Assembly (NCBI RefSeq): GCF_016907515.1
Contig: NZ_JAFBBY010000001.1
Location: 5,518,001-5,582,000, forward strand
DNA from: Nocardioides nitrophenolicus
GTDB lineage: Bacteria; Actinomycetota; Actinomycetes; Propionibacteriales; Nocardioidaceae
Direction: 5' to 3'
Length of the DNA stretch: 64,000 bases
Of this stretch, positions 1-8,121 are shown piece after piece (position 1 is the first letter of the stretch; each line of letters starts with the position of its first letter). The position numbers and the translations under genes were made by a program. The notes under the pieces are model-generated. The model did not search any database and was not told where the DNA came from. It worked only from the letters and a program-made list of their open reading frames with translations.

Positions 1-18
1 GACGACCAGGACGCCCCC

Positions 19-594
19 GTGGCGAAGGTGATCCCGCTGCGGTCGCTGCCGCGCGCCACGGAGGCCGAGCCGACCGACGGCGAGCTGCTCGCCCGCTGCC
101 GCCAGCGCGACCCGGAGGCCTGGGACCTGCTCGTCGGCCGCTACGAGCGGCTGGTCTACTCGGTGGCGCGCCGCAACGGCCTCTCGGCCGACGACGCCGC
201 CGACATCACCCAGGGCACCTTCCTGACCCTGATCGACTCCCTGGACCGGATCAAGGACGAGGAGCGGCTCGCGTCCTGGCTGATGACCGTCACCCGACGC
301 CAGTCCTGGCGGGTGCGCAACCTCAGCCGGCGCGACGTCCAGCTCGAGGTCGCGCCCGAGGAGGTCGACGAGTCCCAGGAGGACTGGGCCGCGACCCTCG
401 CCCTCCACGACGCGCTCGCCGAGCTCGGCGGCACCTGCAAGGACCTGCTGGAGGCGCTCTACCTCGACCCCGAGTCGCCGAGCTACGCCGAGATCGCCCA
501 GCGCTTCGGGCGCTCGATCGGCGGCATCGGACCGCTGCGCGGCCGGTGCCTCGACAAGCTGCGCGGCATCCTGACCGAGGAAGGTGCCTGGTGA
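19..594 (+). CDS. ECF-type RNA polymerase sigma factor
   Basis: A 191-residue sigma-70 family protein of ECF size. Residues about 30-100 form sigma region 2 (helices around RYERLVYSVARR and the DDAADITQGTF segment), and residues about 130-185 form region 4 with the helix-turn-helix PSYAEIAQRFGRSIGGI. It would direct RNA polymerase to a small regulon. The start is the GTG at 19, giving VAKVIPLR; its promoter would lie at or beyond the window edge. The stop overlaps the GTG of the next gene by four bases, and that gene in turn overlaps a CHAT gene, so the three are probably cotranscribed. The sigma factor may control this operon. Family assignment is firm; the regulon is unknown. Confidence 0.88.
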   Translation: MAKVIPLRSLPRATEAEPTDGELLARCRQRDPEAWDLLVGRYERLVYSVARRNGLSADDAADITQGTFLTLIDSLDRIKDEERLASWLMTVTRRQSWRVRNLSRRDVQLEVAPEEVDESQEDWAATLALHDALAELGGTCKDLLEALYLDPESPSYAEIAQRFGRSIGGIGPLRGRCLDKLRGILTEEGAW

Positions 595-1181
595 CCCGGC
601 GCGCGACGTTCACCGAGATCGTCGACTGGATCGAGGGCCGGCTGCCGGCCGAGCGCGGGCAGGGCGTCGCCGACGCCGTACGTCGCGACGACGAGGCCGC
701 GGAGGCCGCGGCCTGGGTCGAGGACTTCCTGGCGACCACCGAGCGGCTCAAGCTGGAGGCGCCGCCGTCGGACCTGCGCGGCGAGCTGCGCGCGATGTTC
801 CGCGAGCCCGCCAACTTCCCCGCCGACCAGGGCTGGACTCGGGCCCGGCTGCTCTACGACACTCGGGAGCCGCGGGTCGCCGGCGTCCGCGGACCCGACA
901 CGCCGGGCCAGTCGCACCTCGCCTTCGACAGCGACGCCGGGCGCTTCGTGCTCGAGACCGGGCCCGCGTCCGCCGGCCACGTCGAGCTGCGCGGGCTGCT
1001 GCTCACCGAGCGCGCCCCGGTCGCGGCCGAGGTCACCCTGCTCGAGGGCGGCGTCGTACGCCGACGGGCCGTGTCCACCTCCGACGGCCGCTTCGAGTTC
1101 GACCAGGTGCCGGTCGTCGTCGACGAGCTGCGGATCTCGCTCGACGGGGTCCGGGTCGCGGCGCCGCTCGAGCTGGGATGA
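591..1181 (+). CDS. small sigma-factor-linked protein, candidate regulator of the sigma factor
   Basis: A 196-residue protein starting at GTG 591, which overlaps the sigma factor stop (GTGA). Residues 1-70 are helical and acidic (TEIVDWIEGRLP, then a run of E/A/D), as in the N-terminal part of many actinobacterial anti-sigma factors, but the Cys/His zinc motif of the ZAS fold is absent. Residues about 100-196 look all-beta (GRFVLETG, VELRGLLLTE, GRFEFDQVPV), like a carboxypeptidase-regulatory or CHAT-associated beta sandwich. No membrane segment is visible. Its place between the sigma factor and the CHAT protein suggests it links the two, perhaps as an inhibitor or as a CHAT substrate. That is inference; the protein is otherwise unrecognised. 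Confidence 0.7.
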   Translation: MTRRATFTEIVDWIEGRLPAERGQGVADAVRRDDEAAEAAAWVEDFLATTERLKLEAPPSDLRGELRAMFREPANFPADQGWTRARLLYDTREPRVAGVRGPDTPGQSHLAFDSDAGRFVLETGPASAGHVELRGLLLTERAPVAAEVTLLEGGVVRRRAVSTSDGRFEFDQVPVVVDELRISLDGVRVAAPLELG

Positions 1182-3736
1182 ACCGCGCCGACGAGGTCGC
1201 CCGGCTGCTGGACCAGGCCGAGCGGATCCAGCATCAGGACCTGCCTCGCTGCGCGAAGCTGCTCGACCGGATCTCGGCCCTGCTGCAGGACACCGACGAC
1301 CCGGCGAGCCGAGCCCGGCTGGGCGTGCTGCGCGGCGAGATCGAGCTGGACCGCGGCAGCCTCATCGGCGCGATCACGGCGTTCCAGATCGCGCGGATGG
1401 ACTGGCTCGCCGCCGGCCGCACGCTCGAGGCGCGGGAGGCCATGCTCGGGCGCACCGCGGTGATGCTGGCCGCGGGGGAGTATGCCGACGTGGTGCTCGT
1501 CGTCGGCCGGATCCTCACTGGCATCGAGCGGGGCAGCGTCGGCGACGAGGACGTCGCGACCCGGCTCCACGTCCGGGCCCACCAGCAGCTCGGCTCGGCC
1601 CACGCCGCGGTCGGCGACCTGGCCGCCGCCGTGCGCCACTTCGACCTCGCCGACGACCTGGCCCGCCGGATCGGCGATCGGCTGTCCGTGGCGAAGATCG
1701 GGCTGCACCGCGGCCGGGTGCTGGTCGCCGACGGGCTGGTGCACCGGGCGCTGGACGTGCTCTGCGACGCGCGGCGCGAGCTGCTGCGCGAGGGCGCCAC
1801 CCTGGACGCGGCGAAGGCCGTGATCCCGATCGCCGAGGCGCTGGCCGCCGCGGGCACGCCGGTGTCGGCGATGGAGCTGCTGGAGCGGATCGCGCCGACC
1901 CTGGAGGCCCAGGGAGTCGGGCTGGCCGAGCGCGACCGGGTGCTCGCCGAGGCCCTGCTCAGCGCCGGACTGGCGGAGGAGGCGTTGACGCGAGCCGCCT
2001 CGGCCCGCGACAGCTTCCGCGACTCCGGCCGGATCGCCGACCTGGGCCGCACCGAGCTGGTCTGCGCCGCCGCGGCACTGCGGCTCGGACGGACCGACGC
2101 CGCCGCCCGCTCGCTGGACGCCGCCGAGCGGCTCAGCGAGGAGTGCGGCGACGTGGTGACCCGCGACGAGGCGCGGCTGCTGCTGACCCGGATCGCCCAC
2201 CTGGACGGTAACCAGACCGCCGTCGGCATGCGGCTGGCGCGGATCCAGAGCGACGACACCACCCTCGAGGTCAACCGGGTCCGGGCGATGGTGCTCGCGG
2301 CCTGGGCCGCCACCGACCCGGACGAGGCCGAGGCCCGGATCGCGCGCGCCTCGGCGGAGGTCGACCGGCTGGCCCGCCCCGAGCTGCGGATGGAGCTGCG
2401 CCTCGCGCGCGCCCGCTTCCTGCGCCGGGCCGGCCGCACGAGCGACGCCGCCGACGAGCTCCGCGCGGCCTGCGCGATGCAGCCGCTGCTCGCCCAGCGC
2501 CCCCGCGCCACCTCGAGCCGCGGCGGGCTGCTGGCCGAGGCGAGCGACGAGCTGATCGACCTGCTGGTCGCCGACGGCCGCCACTCGACCGTGATCGAGG
2601 CCTGGCAGCGGGTCCGCGCCTCGAAGGCGTCGGCGTTCACCACGCTGCGCGAGCACACCGCCGGCTGGCATGTCGACGACGCGGCCGGCTCGGTCGCGGA
2701 CACCGACGACCTGATCGACGCCGCGCGCCGTCGTACGACGGACCCGGGCCGGGCCGACGCGCCCGACCTGCCGCCCGTGCCGGAGGGGCCGGCGGTCGAC
2801 TACTACGTCATCGGCAACGACGTCATCGCGTTCGTGATCCGCGAGGCGCAGGTGTTCGTGCGCCGACTGACCGGGATCAGCTCCGAGACGGCGCGGCTGG
2901 TCGACGGCTGGCGGCACGAGTGCCACATGGTCGCCGCGCTCGGAGCCACCGGCCCGACGTCCTCCCGCCTGGACGCGCTCTACGAGGTGCTGGTCGCCCC
3001 GCTCGCCGACCTGCTCAGCGACCTCGAGCTGGAGCCGCTCTCGGTCGCCGCGCACCGGCACCTGCTCGGCGTGCCCTTCGACGCGCTGCTCGACGTCGGC
3101 GCGCCGTGGCGCGAGCGGTTCGCGCCGGTGCGCGACCTGGTCGACGCGCCGGTCGAGGCCGCGGCCTGCGGCACCTCGGTGCTCGTGCTCGCGCTCGCCG
3201 ACGAGGACGCGCCCGAGATCGCCACCGAGGCCGACATGATCGCCGCCCTGCTGCCGGACGCCGAGGTGCACCGTGGCGAGGCGGCCACCTCGAAGGTGCT
3301 CGCCGAGCGGATGGTCGACGCCGACGTCGTCCATCTCGCGACCCACGGCCGCTTCCACGCCGGCAACCCGCTGTTCTCCGCGCTCCGCCTCTCCGACGGT
3401 TGGCTGACGGCGGCCGAGCTGGTCGACGGCAGCTACCCGATGCACGACCGGGTGGTCGTGCTCAGCGCCTGTGGCTCGGGCCGCGCGGCCGGCAACCTGG
3501 TCAAGCCGATCGGTCTGGCGTGGGCCTGTCTCAACGCCGGCGCCGCCGGCGTGGTCGCCTCGCTGTGGGTGGTCGACGACGCGGTCACCGTGGAGCTGAT
3601 GACCGAGTTCTACCGGCATCTCGCGGCGGGCGACACACCACGTCGTGCGCTCGGCCTGGCGCGCCGACGGGTCGCAGCGTCCTACCCGCACCCCTACTAC
3701 TGGGCGGCCTTCCGCTACTTCACGCCGGCGTCGTAG
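1178..3736 (+). CDS. TPR-CHAT caspase-like protein
   Basis: An 852-residue protein starting at ATG 1178, inside the stop of the previous gene. Residues about 1-540 are repeated Ala/Leu/Arg-rich helix pairs of the tetratricopeptide type. The C-terminal 250 residues are a CHAT (clan CD cysteine peptidase) domain. The catalytic dyad is present: His723 in the ATHG motif and Cys765 in the LSACGSG motif, followed by AGAAGVVASLWVVDD, typical of the family. CHAT proteins cleave specific partner proteins, and TPR repeats usually sense or hold the partner. The neighbours are an ECF sigma factor and a small protein that could be its target. The family call is firm; substrate and trigger are unknown. A defence role is possible but no other defence gene is nearby. 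Confidence 0.9.
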   Translation: MNRADEVARLLDQAERIQHQDLPRCAKLLDRISALLQDTDDPASRARLGVLRGEIELDRGSLIGAITAFQIARMDWLAAGRTLEAREAMLGRTAVMLAAGEYADVVLVVGRILTGIERGSVGDEDVATRLHVRAHQQLGSAHAAVGDLAAAVRHFDLADDLARRIGDRLSVAKIGLHRGRVLVADGLVHRALDVLCDARRELLREGATLDAAKAVIPIAEALAAAGTPVSAMELLERIAPTLEAQGVGLAERDRVLAEALLSAGLAEEALTRAASARDSFRDSGRIADLGRTELVCAAAALRLGRTDAAARSLDAAERLSEECGDVVTRDEARLLLTRIAHLDGNQTAVGMRLARIQSDDTTLEVNRVRAMVLAAWAATDPDEAEARIARASAEVDRLARPELRMELRLARARFLRRAGRTSDAADELRAACAMQPLLAQRPRATSSRGGLLAEASDELIDLLVADGRHSTVIEAWQRVRASKASAFTTLREHTAGWHVDDAAGSVADTDDLIDAARRRTTDPGRADAPDLPPVPEGPAVDYYVIGNDVIAFVIREAQVFVRRLTGISSETARLVDGWRHECHMVAALGATGPTSSRLDALYEVLVAPLADLLSDLELEPLSVAAHRHLLGVPFDALLDVGAPWRERFAPVRDLVDAPVEAAACGTSVLVLALADEDAPEIATEADMIAALLPDAEVHRGEAATSKVLAERMVDADVVHLATHGRFHAGNPLFSALRLSDGWLTAAELVDGSYPMHDRVVVLSACGSGRAAGNLVKPIGLAWACLNAGAAGVVASLWVVDDAVTVELMTEFYRHLAAGDTPRRALGLARRRVAASYPHPYYWAAFRYFTPAS

Positions 3737-3828
3737 CCCGGGGCGTGCACGCCGAGGTCGTGGTAGCAGGGGTGGCAGCGGCAGCTCGGCTCGGTGGTCG
3801 GGGGTGTGGACGTCGGCCTCATGCACCA

Positions 3829-3857
3829 CTGGTGCGTGGTGGGGCCGGGTCTGATCC
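3829..3857 (-). promoter_or_regulatory. possible minus-strand copy of the EPS box element
   Basis: Read on the minus strand, TGGATCA ends at 3852, exactly 16 bases follow, and then GCACCAG lies at 3835-3829. This matches the spacing of the plus-strand elements, with the same two changes in the second box as the neighbouring plus copy at 3886. No minus-strand gene lies downstream; it points into the 3' end of the CHAT gene. It may be a second divergent site or a by-product of the symmetric GGAAATTCC at 3868-3876 between the two copies. Confidence 0.35.
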
Positions 3858-3860
3858 ACC

Positions 3861-3914
3861 ATCGGGCGGAAATTCCGGGCTCGCGGGATCACGGGGGCCG
3901 GCGGCGCGCACCAG
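3861..3914 (+). promoter_or_regulatory. EPS box element, copy A (divergent variant)
   Basis: GGATCA at 3886-3891, exactly 16 bases, then GCACCAG at 3908-3914. It has the spacing of the other six copies but two changes from GCACTGG and a G rather than T before GGATCA. It is preceded by a possible stem (CGGGC paired with GCTCG, one G-T pair) enclosing GGAAATTCC. The next gene, an acetyltransferase, starts only seven bases later at 3921. The function is unknown; it is the weakest of the plus-strand copies. Confidence 0.5.
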
Positions 3915-3920
3915 TGCGAC

Positions 3921-4424
3921 GTGAGCATGCCGCCGACGTCCCTTCGCGCCGAGGTCCTGCAGGACTGGCGGGCCAACCGACCCGACCCCCGTGGCCGGCT
4001 GGTGCTGGCCGCCTTCCGGCTCGCCCACCGCGCCAGCCGCAACCGGTCCGGGGCCTGGCGGGTGCCCGCGACGGCGTACGGGCTGCTCTACCGGGTGCTC
4101 GTCGAGTGGGTCCTCGGCATCGAGATCCCCTGGAAGACCTCGATCGGGCCCGGGGCCCGGCTGCGCCACGGTGTCGGCCTGGTCGTCAACGACCGCTCGG
4201 TGATCGGCGCGCGGGTGCTGCTGCGGCACGGCGTGACGATCGGCAACGCCCGGGCGGGCGGGCCGTGCCCGGTGATCGGCGACGACGTCGAGATCGGCGC
4301 CGGGGCGGTCATCGTCGGCGGCATCACCGTCGGTGACGGCGCCCGGATCGGCGCCAACGCGGTGATCACCAAGGACGTGCCGGCCGGTGCCGTGGCGGTC
4401 GGCAACCCGATGCGCCTGCGCTGA
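3921..4424 (+). CDS. serine-acetyltransferase-like hexapeptide acetyltransferase
   Basis: A 167-residue left-handed beta-helix acetyltransferase of the SAT/WcaB type. After an N-terminal helical part (about 1-65) come hexapeptide repeats (IGPGARLRHGVG, IGARVLLRHGVTIGN, VIGDDVEIGAGAVIVGG, IGANAVIT) and the usual end AVGNP. Such enzymes transfer acetyl from acetyl-CoA. It is short for a housekeeping CysE and sits at the head of the EPS region, so acetylation of an EPS sugar is more likely than cysteine synthesis. GTG 3921 is used as start; ATG 3927, two codons inside, is the alternative. It stands alone between two copies of the repeated regulatory element. The acceptor is unknown. Confidence 0.82.
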   Translation: MSMPPTSLRAEVLQDWRANRPDPRGRLVLAAFRLAHRASRNRSGAWRVPATAYGLLYRVLVEWVLGIEIPWKTSIGPGARLRHGVGLVVNDRSVIGARVLLRHGVTIGNARAGGPCPVIGDDVEIGAGAVIVGGITVGDGARIGANAVITKDVPAGAVAVGNPMRLR

Positions 4425-4440
4425 GGTCCGAGCGTTGTCG

Positions 4441-4500
4441 GTGATCGGTGAAAGAAATCGGCGATCACTGGATCAGGGCGGGGCCCGGGACGCACTGGTG
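4441..4500 (+). promoter_or_regulatory. EPS box element, copy B, with a 7-bp stem
   Basis: TGGATCA at 4469-4475, 16 bases, GCACTGG at 4492-4498. Directly before it a perfect stem GTGATCG (4441-4447) with CGATCAC (4462-4468) encloses a 14-base AAAGAAAT-containing loop. After it CTGGTG (4495-4500) can pair with CACCAG (4507-4512), a hairpin that overlaps the second box. It precedes the polymerase gene at 4539. Promoter, protein site and structured leader RNA all remain possible. Confidence 0.72.
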
Positions 4501-4538
4501 GAAGGACACCAGCACCCAGCAGAAGGCCCGATCGACCG

Positions 4539-5849
4539 ATGAACGTGCGCGAGCACCCCACCAGCCAGGCGCCCGGCCGGCCGGACGGGCGGCCGCGCTC
4601 GGCGCCCGACCTGCCGACCTGGCCGCTCGGCGTGCTCTTCGCCGGGCTGCCGCTGTGGTGGGCGAGCGGCGTGCTCGACGTGGTGACCATCCCCTTCGCG
4701 CTGCTCATGGCCTGGCTGATGGCCCGCGCCGGCGGGATCCGGGTCCCGCGGGGCTTCGGCTGGTGGGTGCTCTACTGCGCGTGGGCGCTGGCCTCCGTCG
4801 TGATGCTGGACCGCGCGGCCGGGATCGTGCTCTTCGGCTACCGCTGGCTGCTGTGCGTGGCCGCCGGCGTGATCTTCGCCTACGTCTTCAACGCCCGGGC
4901 GACGATCACCTCGCGCTATCTCACCGGCACGCTGACCCTCTGGTTCCTCTACGTCACCGTCGGCGGCTACCTCGGGCTCGCGGTCCCCACCGGATCGCTG
5001 CGCACCCCAGCCAGCCACCTGCTGCCCGGCGCCGCGCGCGCCAACGAGCTGATCGGCCAGATGACGGTCCGGCCGTTCGCCCAGTACAACCCCAACGGCT
5101 TCCTGGAGGTCTCGCCGCGGCCCACCGCGCCCTTCCTCTACACCAACAACTGGGGCAGCGTGTACTCGCTGCTCGCGCCCTTCGTCCTCGTCTACCTGCT
5201 GCACACCTGGCGCACCCGGCGTGGGGCGGCCGTGGCGGTGCTGCTCCTGGTGTCGACGATCCCGGCCTTCCTCACCCTCAACCGCGGCATGTTCATCAGC
5301 CTCGGCATCGCGGTGGCCTACCTGGCGGTGCGGGCCGCGCTCGCGCGCAAGGGCGCGATCGTCGCCGCGGTCGCGCTGAGCGCGGTGCTCGGCGTGGTGC
5401 TGTTCAACGTGCTGCCCGTGAGCGAGCGGATGGGGCTGCGGCTCAACGAGGAGGCCGAGGGCACCAGCAACACCGCCCGGCTCTCGCTCTACGAGCAGTC
5501 GCTCTCGGCGGTGGCCTCATCGCCGCTGCTCGGACACGCCACCCCGATCCCGTCGGCGAACCCCGAGGAGCCGAGCGTGGGCACCCAGGGTCAGCTGTGG
5601 ATGATGCTGGTCTCCCACGGACCGGTCGCGGCGCTGGCGTGGGTCGCCTTCTTCCTGGCGATGTACGCCCGCGGCCGGCACCGAGGAGACCCGCTGGGCG
5701 TCGCCGCGTGCACGACGCTCCTCGTCGGCACCGTCCAGCTGCTGTTCTACGGCATGTTGCCCTACGGCCTGCCGCTCCTCATGATCGCCGCCGCCGTCGC
5801 GGCCCGCGGTCCCGAGCGCCTCGTCCTCACCGAAGGAGACCCCTCATGA
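4539..5849 (+). CDS. O-antigen ligase / Wzy-type EPS polymerase
   Basis: A 436-residue integral membrane protein with about ten to twelve hydrophobic segments and a long external loop near residues 160-205 (the PFAQYNPNGFLE and TNNWG region). This is the layout of the O-antigen ligase/Wzy superfamily. The RxSLY segment and the short GHATPIPSANPEEP loop before the last membrane helices fit the family's second periplasmic loop. It would polymerise undecaprenyl-linked repeat units outside the membrane. It starts at ATG 4539 and its stop overlaps the following GT2 gene by four bases. It is one of three such modules in the window. The leader holds element B. Polymerase and ligase cannot be told apart by sequence alone. 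Confidence 0.82.
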   Translation: MNVREHPTSQAPGRPDGRPRSAPDLPTWPLGVLFAGLPLWWASGVLDVVTIPFALLMAWLMARAGGIRVPRGFGWWVLYCAWALASVVMLDRAAGIVLFGYRWLLCVAAGVIFAYVFNARATITSRYLTGTLTLWFLYVTVGGYLGLAVPTGSLRTPASHLLPGAARANELIGQMTVRPFAQYNPNGFLEVSPRPTAPFLYTNNWGSVYSLLAPFVLVYLLHTWRTRRGAAVAVLLLVSTIPAFLTLNRGMFISLGIAVAYLAVRAALARKGAIVAAVALSAVLGVVLFNVLPVSERMGLRLNEEAEGTSNTARLSLYEQSLSAVASSPLLGHATPIPSANPEEPSVGTQGQLWMMLVSHGPVAALAWVAFFLAMYARGRHRGDPLGVAACTTLLVGTVQLLFYGMLPYGLPLLMIAAAVAARGPERLVLTEGDPS

Positions 5850-6769
5850 CCGCGACGTCCCCGCCCCGCGTCGGCGTGGTGATCCCCACCCGCGCCCGTC
5901 CCGAGCTGCTGCGCCGGGCGATCGCGTCGGTCGTCGCCCAGGACTACCCGGGCGTCGTCGAGACCGTCGTGGTGTACGACGGCACCGCGCCCGACCCGAG
6001 CCTCGCGTCGGCCGAGCCCCGGCGCCCGGTCCGCGTGGTCACGAACCAGCGCACCGCCGGCCTCTCGGGGGCCCGCAACACCGGCATCCTCGCGCTCGAC
6101 ACGGCGTACGTCGCCTTCTGCGACGACGACGACCACTGGCTGCCGTCGAAGGTACGCCGGCAGGTCGCCCGCGCCGAGCAGCCCGACCGGCCCGAGCTGG
6201 TGACCTGCTCGATCACCGTCGACTACGACGGCACCCGCACCGACCGCTTCGCCGGCACCGACACGGTCACCCACGCCGACCTGACCCGGTCGATCTACGC
6301 GATGCTCCACTCCTCCTGCTTCTTCTTCGACCGCCGCGCGCTGGTCGACGAGATCGGCCTGATCAACGAAGAGCTGCCGCAGAGCCAGCTCGAGGACTGG
6401 GACATCAAGCTGCGCGCCGCCGAGCGACGGCCGATCGCCCACCTCGACGAGCCGCTCACCGTGGTGCAGTGGGGCCGAGCCTCCATGTTCGCCCGCCGCT
6501 GGGACTCCAAGAACGCCGCGCTGCGGGCGATCCTGCAGCTCCACCCGGCCATCGCCGCCGACAGCAGGGGCGCCGCCCGGGTCTACGGCCAGCTCGCCTT
6601 CGGCACGGCGGCCGCCGGCGAGCGCGCCGAGTCCTGGCAGTGGATCCGGCGCACGCTGCGCACCGACCCGCGCCAGTGGCGCGCGGCTGTGGCGCTCGCC
6701 GTGCTGCCCCACCCGCCCAACGCGGAGCGGGTGCTCAACACGCTGCACCGGTTCGGGAGGGGCGTGTGA
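5846..6769 (+). CDS. GT2-family glycosyltransferase
   Basis: A 307-residue GT-A fold enzyme starting at ATG 5846 (ATGA overlap). The start VGVVIPTRARPELLRRAI is the family's nucleotide-sugar binding strand, GLSGARNTGI follows, and CDDDDHW carries the DxD-type metal and sugar-nucleotide motif near residue 92. The LEDWDIKLR segment supplies the ED acceptor-side motif. No membrane helix is seen, so it should act at the cytoplasmic face, adding a sugar to the lipid-linked repeat unit. It lies between the polymerase and the Wzz-like gene in one tightly coupled operon. Donor and linkage are not predictable. Confidence 0.88.
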   Translation: MTATSPPRVGVVIPTRARPELLRRAIASVVAQDYPGVVETVVVYDGTAPDPSLASAEPRRPVRVVTNQRTAGLSGARNTGILALDTAYVAFCDDDDHWLPSKVRRQVARAEQPDRPELVTCSITVDYDGTRTDRFAGTDTVTHADLTRSIYAMLHSSCFFFDRRALVDEIGLINEELPQSQLEDWDIKLRAAERRPIAHLDEPLTVVQWGRASMFARRWDSKNAALRAILQLHPAIAADSRGAARVYGQLAFGTAAAGERAESWQWIRRTLRTDPRQWRAAVALAVLPHPPNAERVLNTLHRFGRGV

Positions 6770-8121
6770 GCGCGCCGACGCACACCGAGCAGCAGATCAC
6801 CACCAGCAGAGAGGGAACCCGGACAGTGAGCGCAGACCTGCAGTCCACGGTCGAGATCGGCCGCCTGGTCCTGGTGCTGCGGCGCCGGTGGGCGGTCGTG
6901 GCCCTGGTGACGGCGGGCCTGGTCGTGCTGGCCAGCCTGTGGCTGGTGCTCGCGCCGAGCTCGGCGACCGCGACCACCCAGGTCAACGTCAACGTGATCG
7001 CCACCGACCCGTTCGCGGCCCAGCGCACGTCGTCCGACCTGATCGACGCGGCGACGGAGCGCCAGATCGTGCTGTCGTCGGAGGTCGTCGAGCGGGCCGC
7101 GGCGGACCTCGGCAAGGGCGCCACCGCCCGATCGGTGCGCGCCGGGCTGGACGCCCAGATGGTCACGGGGTCCACGGTGATGCGGATCAGCTGGACCGGC
7201 GCCGACCCACGGCACGCCCAGGAGGTCGCCGACGCGGTCGCGACGGAGTACCTCGCCTACCGCGGCGAGCAGGCCACGGCCCGTCAGCAGGACGCGCTCG
7301 AGCCGCTCGTCGCCCGCCGCGACGCGCTCAACGCCCAGCTCCAGCAGACCGACGCCGGCCGGAGCGCGATCCTCAGCGAGCTGAACCTGGTGCTCAGCCA
7401 GATCACCAAGGTGTCCGGCCTCGCGACCTCCGGCGGCACCGTCCTGGTCAAGGCGAGCGACACCACGCCGGCCACCGGCACCAAGGCGTCCACCCTGCTG
7501 CTCGGCGCCGGCGTGCTGGGGCTGATCCTCGGCGCGGTCGTGGTCGTCCTCGGCGACATCATTCGGCGCCGGGTCTACGACACCGGCGACGTGGTCGACG
7601 GCAACGGCGGTCCGCTGCTCGCCCGGCTCCGGGCCCGCACCATGGCCGACCTCGACGACCCGGCCGACTCCGACGCGCTGCGCTCGGTCTGGCACCGGCT
7701 GCGGATCCAGATCGCCGACGACATCCCGGTGATCCTGGTCATCGGCGCCTCCGTCGGCGCACCCGTCGCCGAGGTGGCCCGGGCGCTCGAGCTCGCCGCC
7801 GCGGCCGTCGACGACGCGAGCCCCCAGGTCTCGCGCCGGGTCCGCGCGCTGGCCGTGCCGGCCGAGGAGGGGTACGCCGTCGCGCTCTCCCTCGCCCCAC
7901 GGGCCACCGTCGTGGTCCTGGTCGCCGAGGACGGGCGCACCACCGTGCGCCGGCTGGCCGTGCTCGCCGACCACCTGCGGGCGGTCGGCGTCGAGCCCGC
8001 CGGGACGGTCGTGGCGCACCGGTTCGCCGAGCCGGTCGCCACCCAGCCGGGCACGGGCTCGCCGGCACCGGCCGAGGCGGCCACCCCGGCCGCCGAGCTG
8101 CAGAAGGGTGAGTCGCGATGA
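6766..8121 (+). CDS. Wzz-like polysaccharide co-polymerase with degenerate kinase-like domain
   Basis: A 451-residue chain-length regulator. Membrane helix 1 is near residues 42-63 (after RRRW), an extracytoplasmic helical part follows, and membrane helix 2 is near 242-263 (TLLLGAGVLGLILGAVVVV). The cytoplasmic 180 residues resemble a bacterial tyrosine kinase (Wzc/CapB) ATPase core, but the P-loop position reads GASVGAPVAEVA with no GKS/T, and no tyrosine cluster ends the protein. It is therefore probably a pseudo-kinase. GTG 6766 overlaps the previous stop; GTG 6826, behind a GAGAGGGA sequence, is an alternative start 20 codons inside. It should set chain length for the neighbouring polymerase. 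Confidence 0.8.
   Translation: MSAPTHTEQQITTSREGTRTVSADLQSTVEIGRLVLVLRRRWAVVALVTAGLVVLASLWLVLAPSSATATTQVNVNVIATDPFAAQRTSSDLIDAATERQIVLSSEVVERAAADLGKGATARSVRAGLDAQMVTGSTVMRISWTGADPRHAQEVADAVATEYLAYRGEQATARQQDALEPLVARRDALNAQLQQTDAGRSAILSELNLVLSQITKVSGLATSGGTVLVKASDTTPATGTKASTLLLGAGVLGLILGAVVVVLGDIIRRRVYDTGDVVDGNGGPLLARLRARTMADLDDPADSDALRSVWHRLRIQIADDIPVILVIGASVGAPVAEVARALELAAAAVDDASPQVSRRVRALAVPAEEGYAVALSLAPRATVVVLVAEDGRTTVRRLAVLADHLRAVGVEPAGTVVAHRFAEPVATQPGTGSPAPAEAATPAAELQKGESR

Noticed and set aside
1178..3736. The CHAT protein as part of a CRISPR-linked (gRAMP/Craspase) or CBASS-like defence system
   Set aside because: No cas gene, CRISPR array, nucleotide cyclase or other effector lies in the window; its partners are a sigma factor and a small protein.
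854..4042. A very long open frame on the minus strand over the CHAT gene
   Set aside because: Such long antisense frames are common in GC-rich DNA. The plus-strand CHAT gene has clear family motifs, operon overlaps and a codon pattern typical of the window; the minus frame has no recognisable domain.
4441..4500. The repeated element as a c-di-GMP (GEMM) or cobalamin riboswitch
   Set aside because: EPS context made c-di-GMP attractive, but the conserved GEMM core and tetraloop-receptor sequences are absent, and GCACTGG does not match the cobalamin box in its context.
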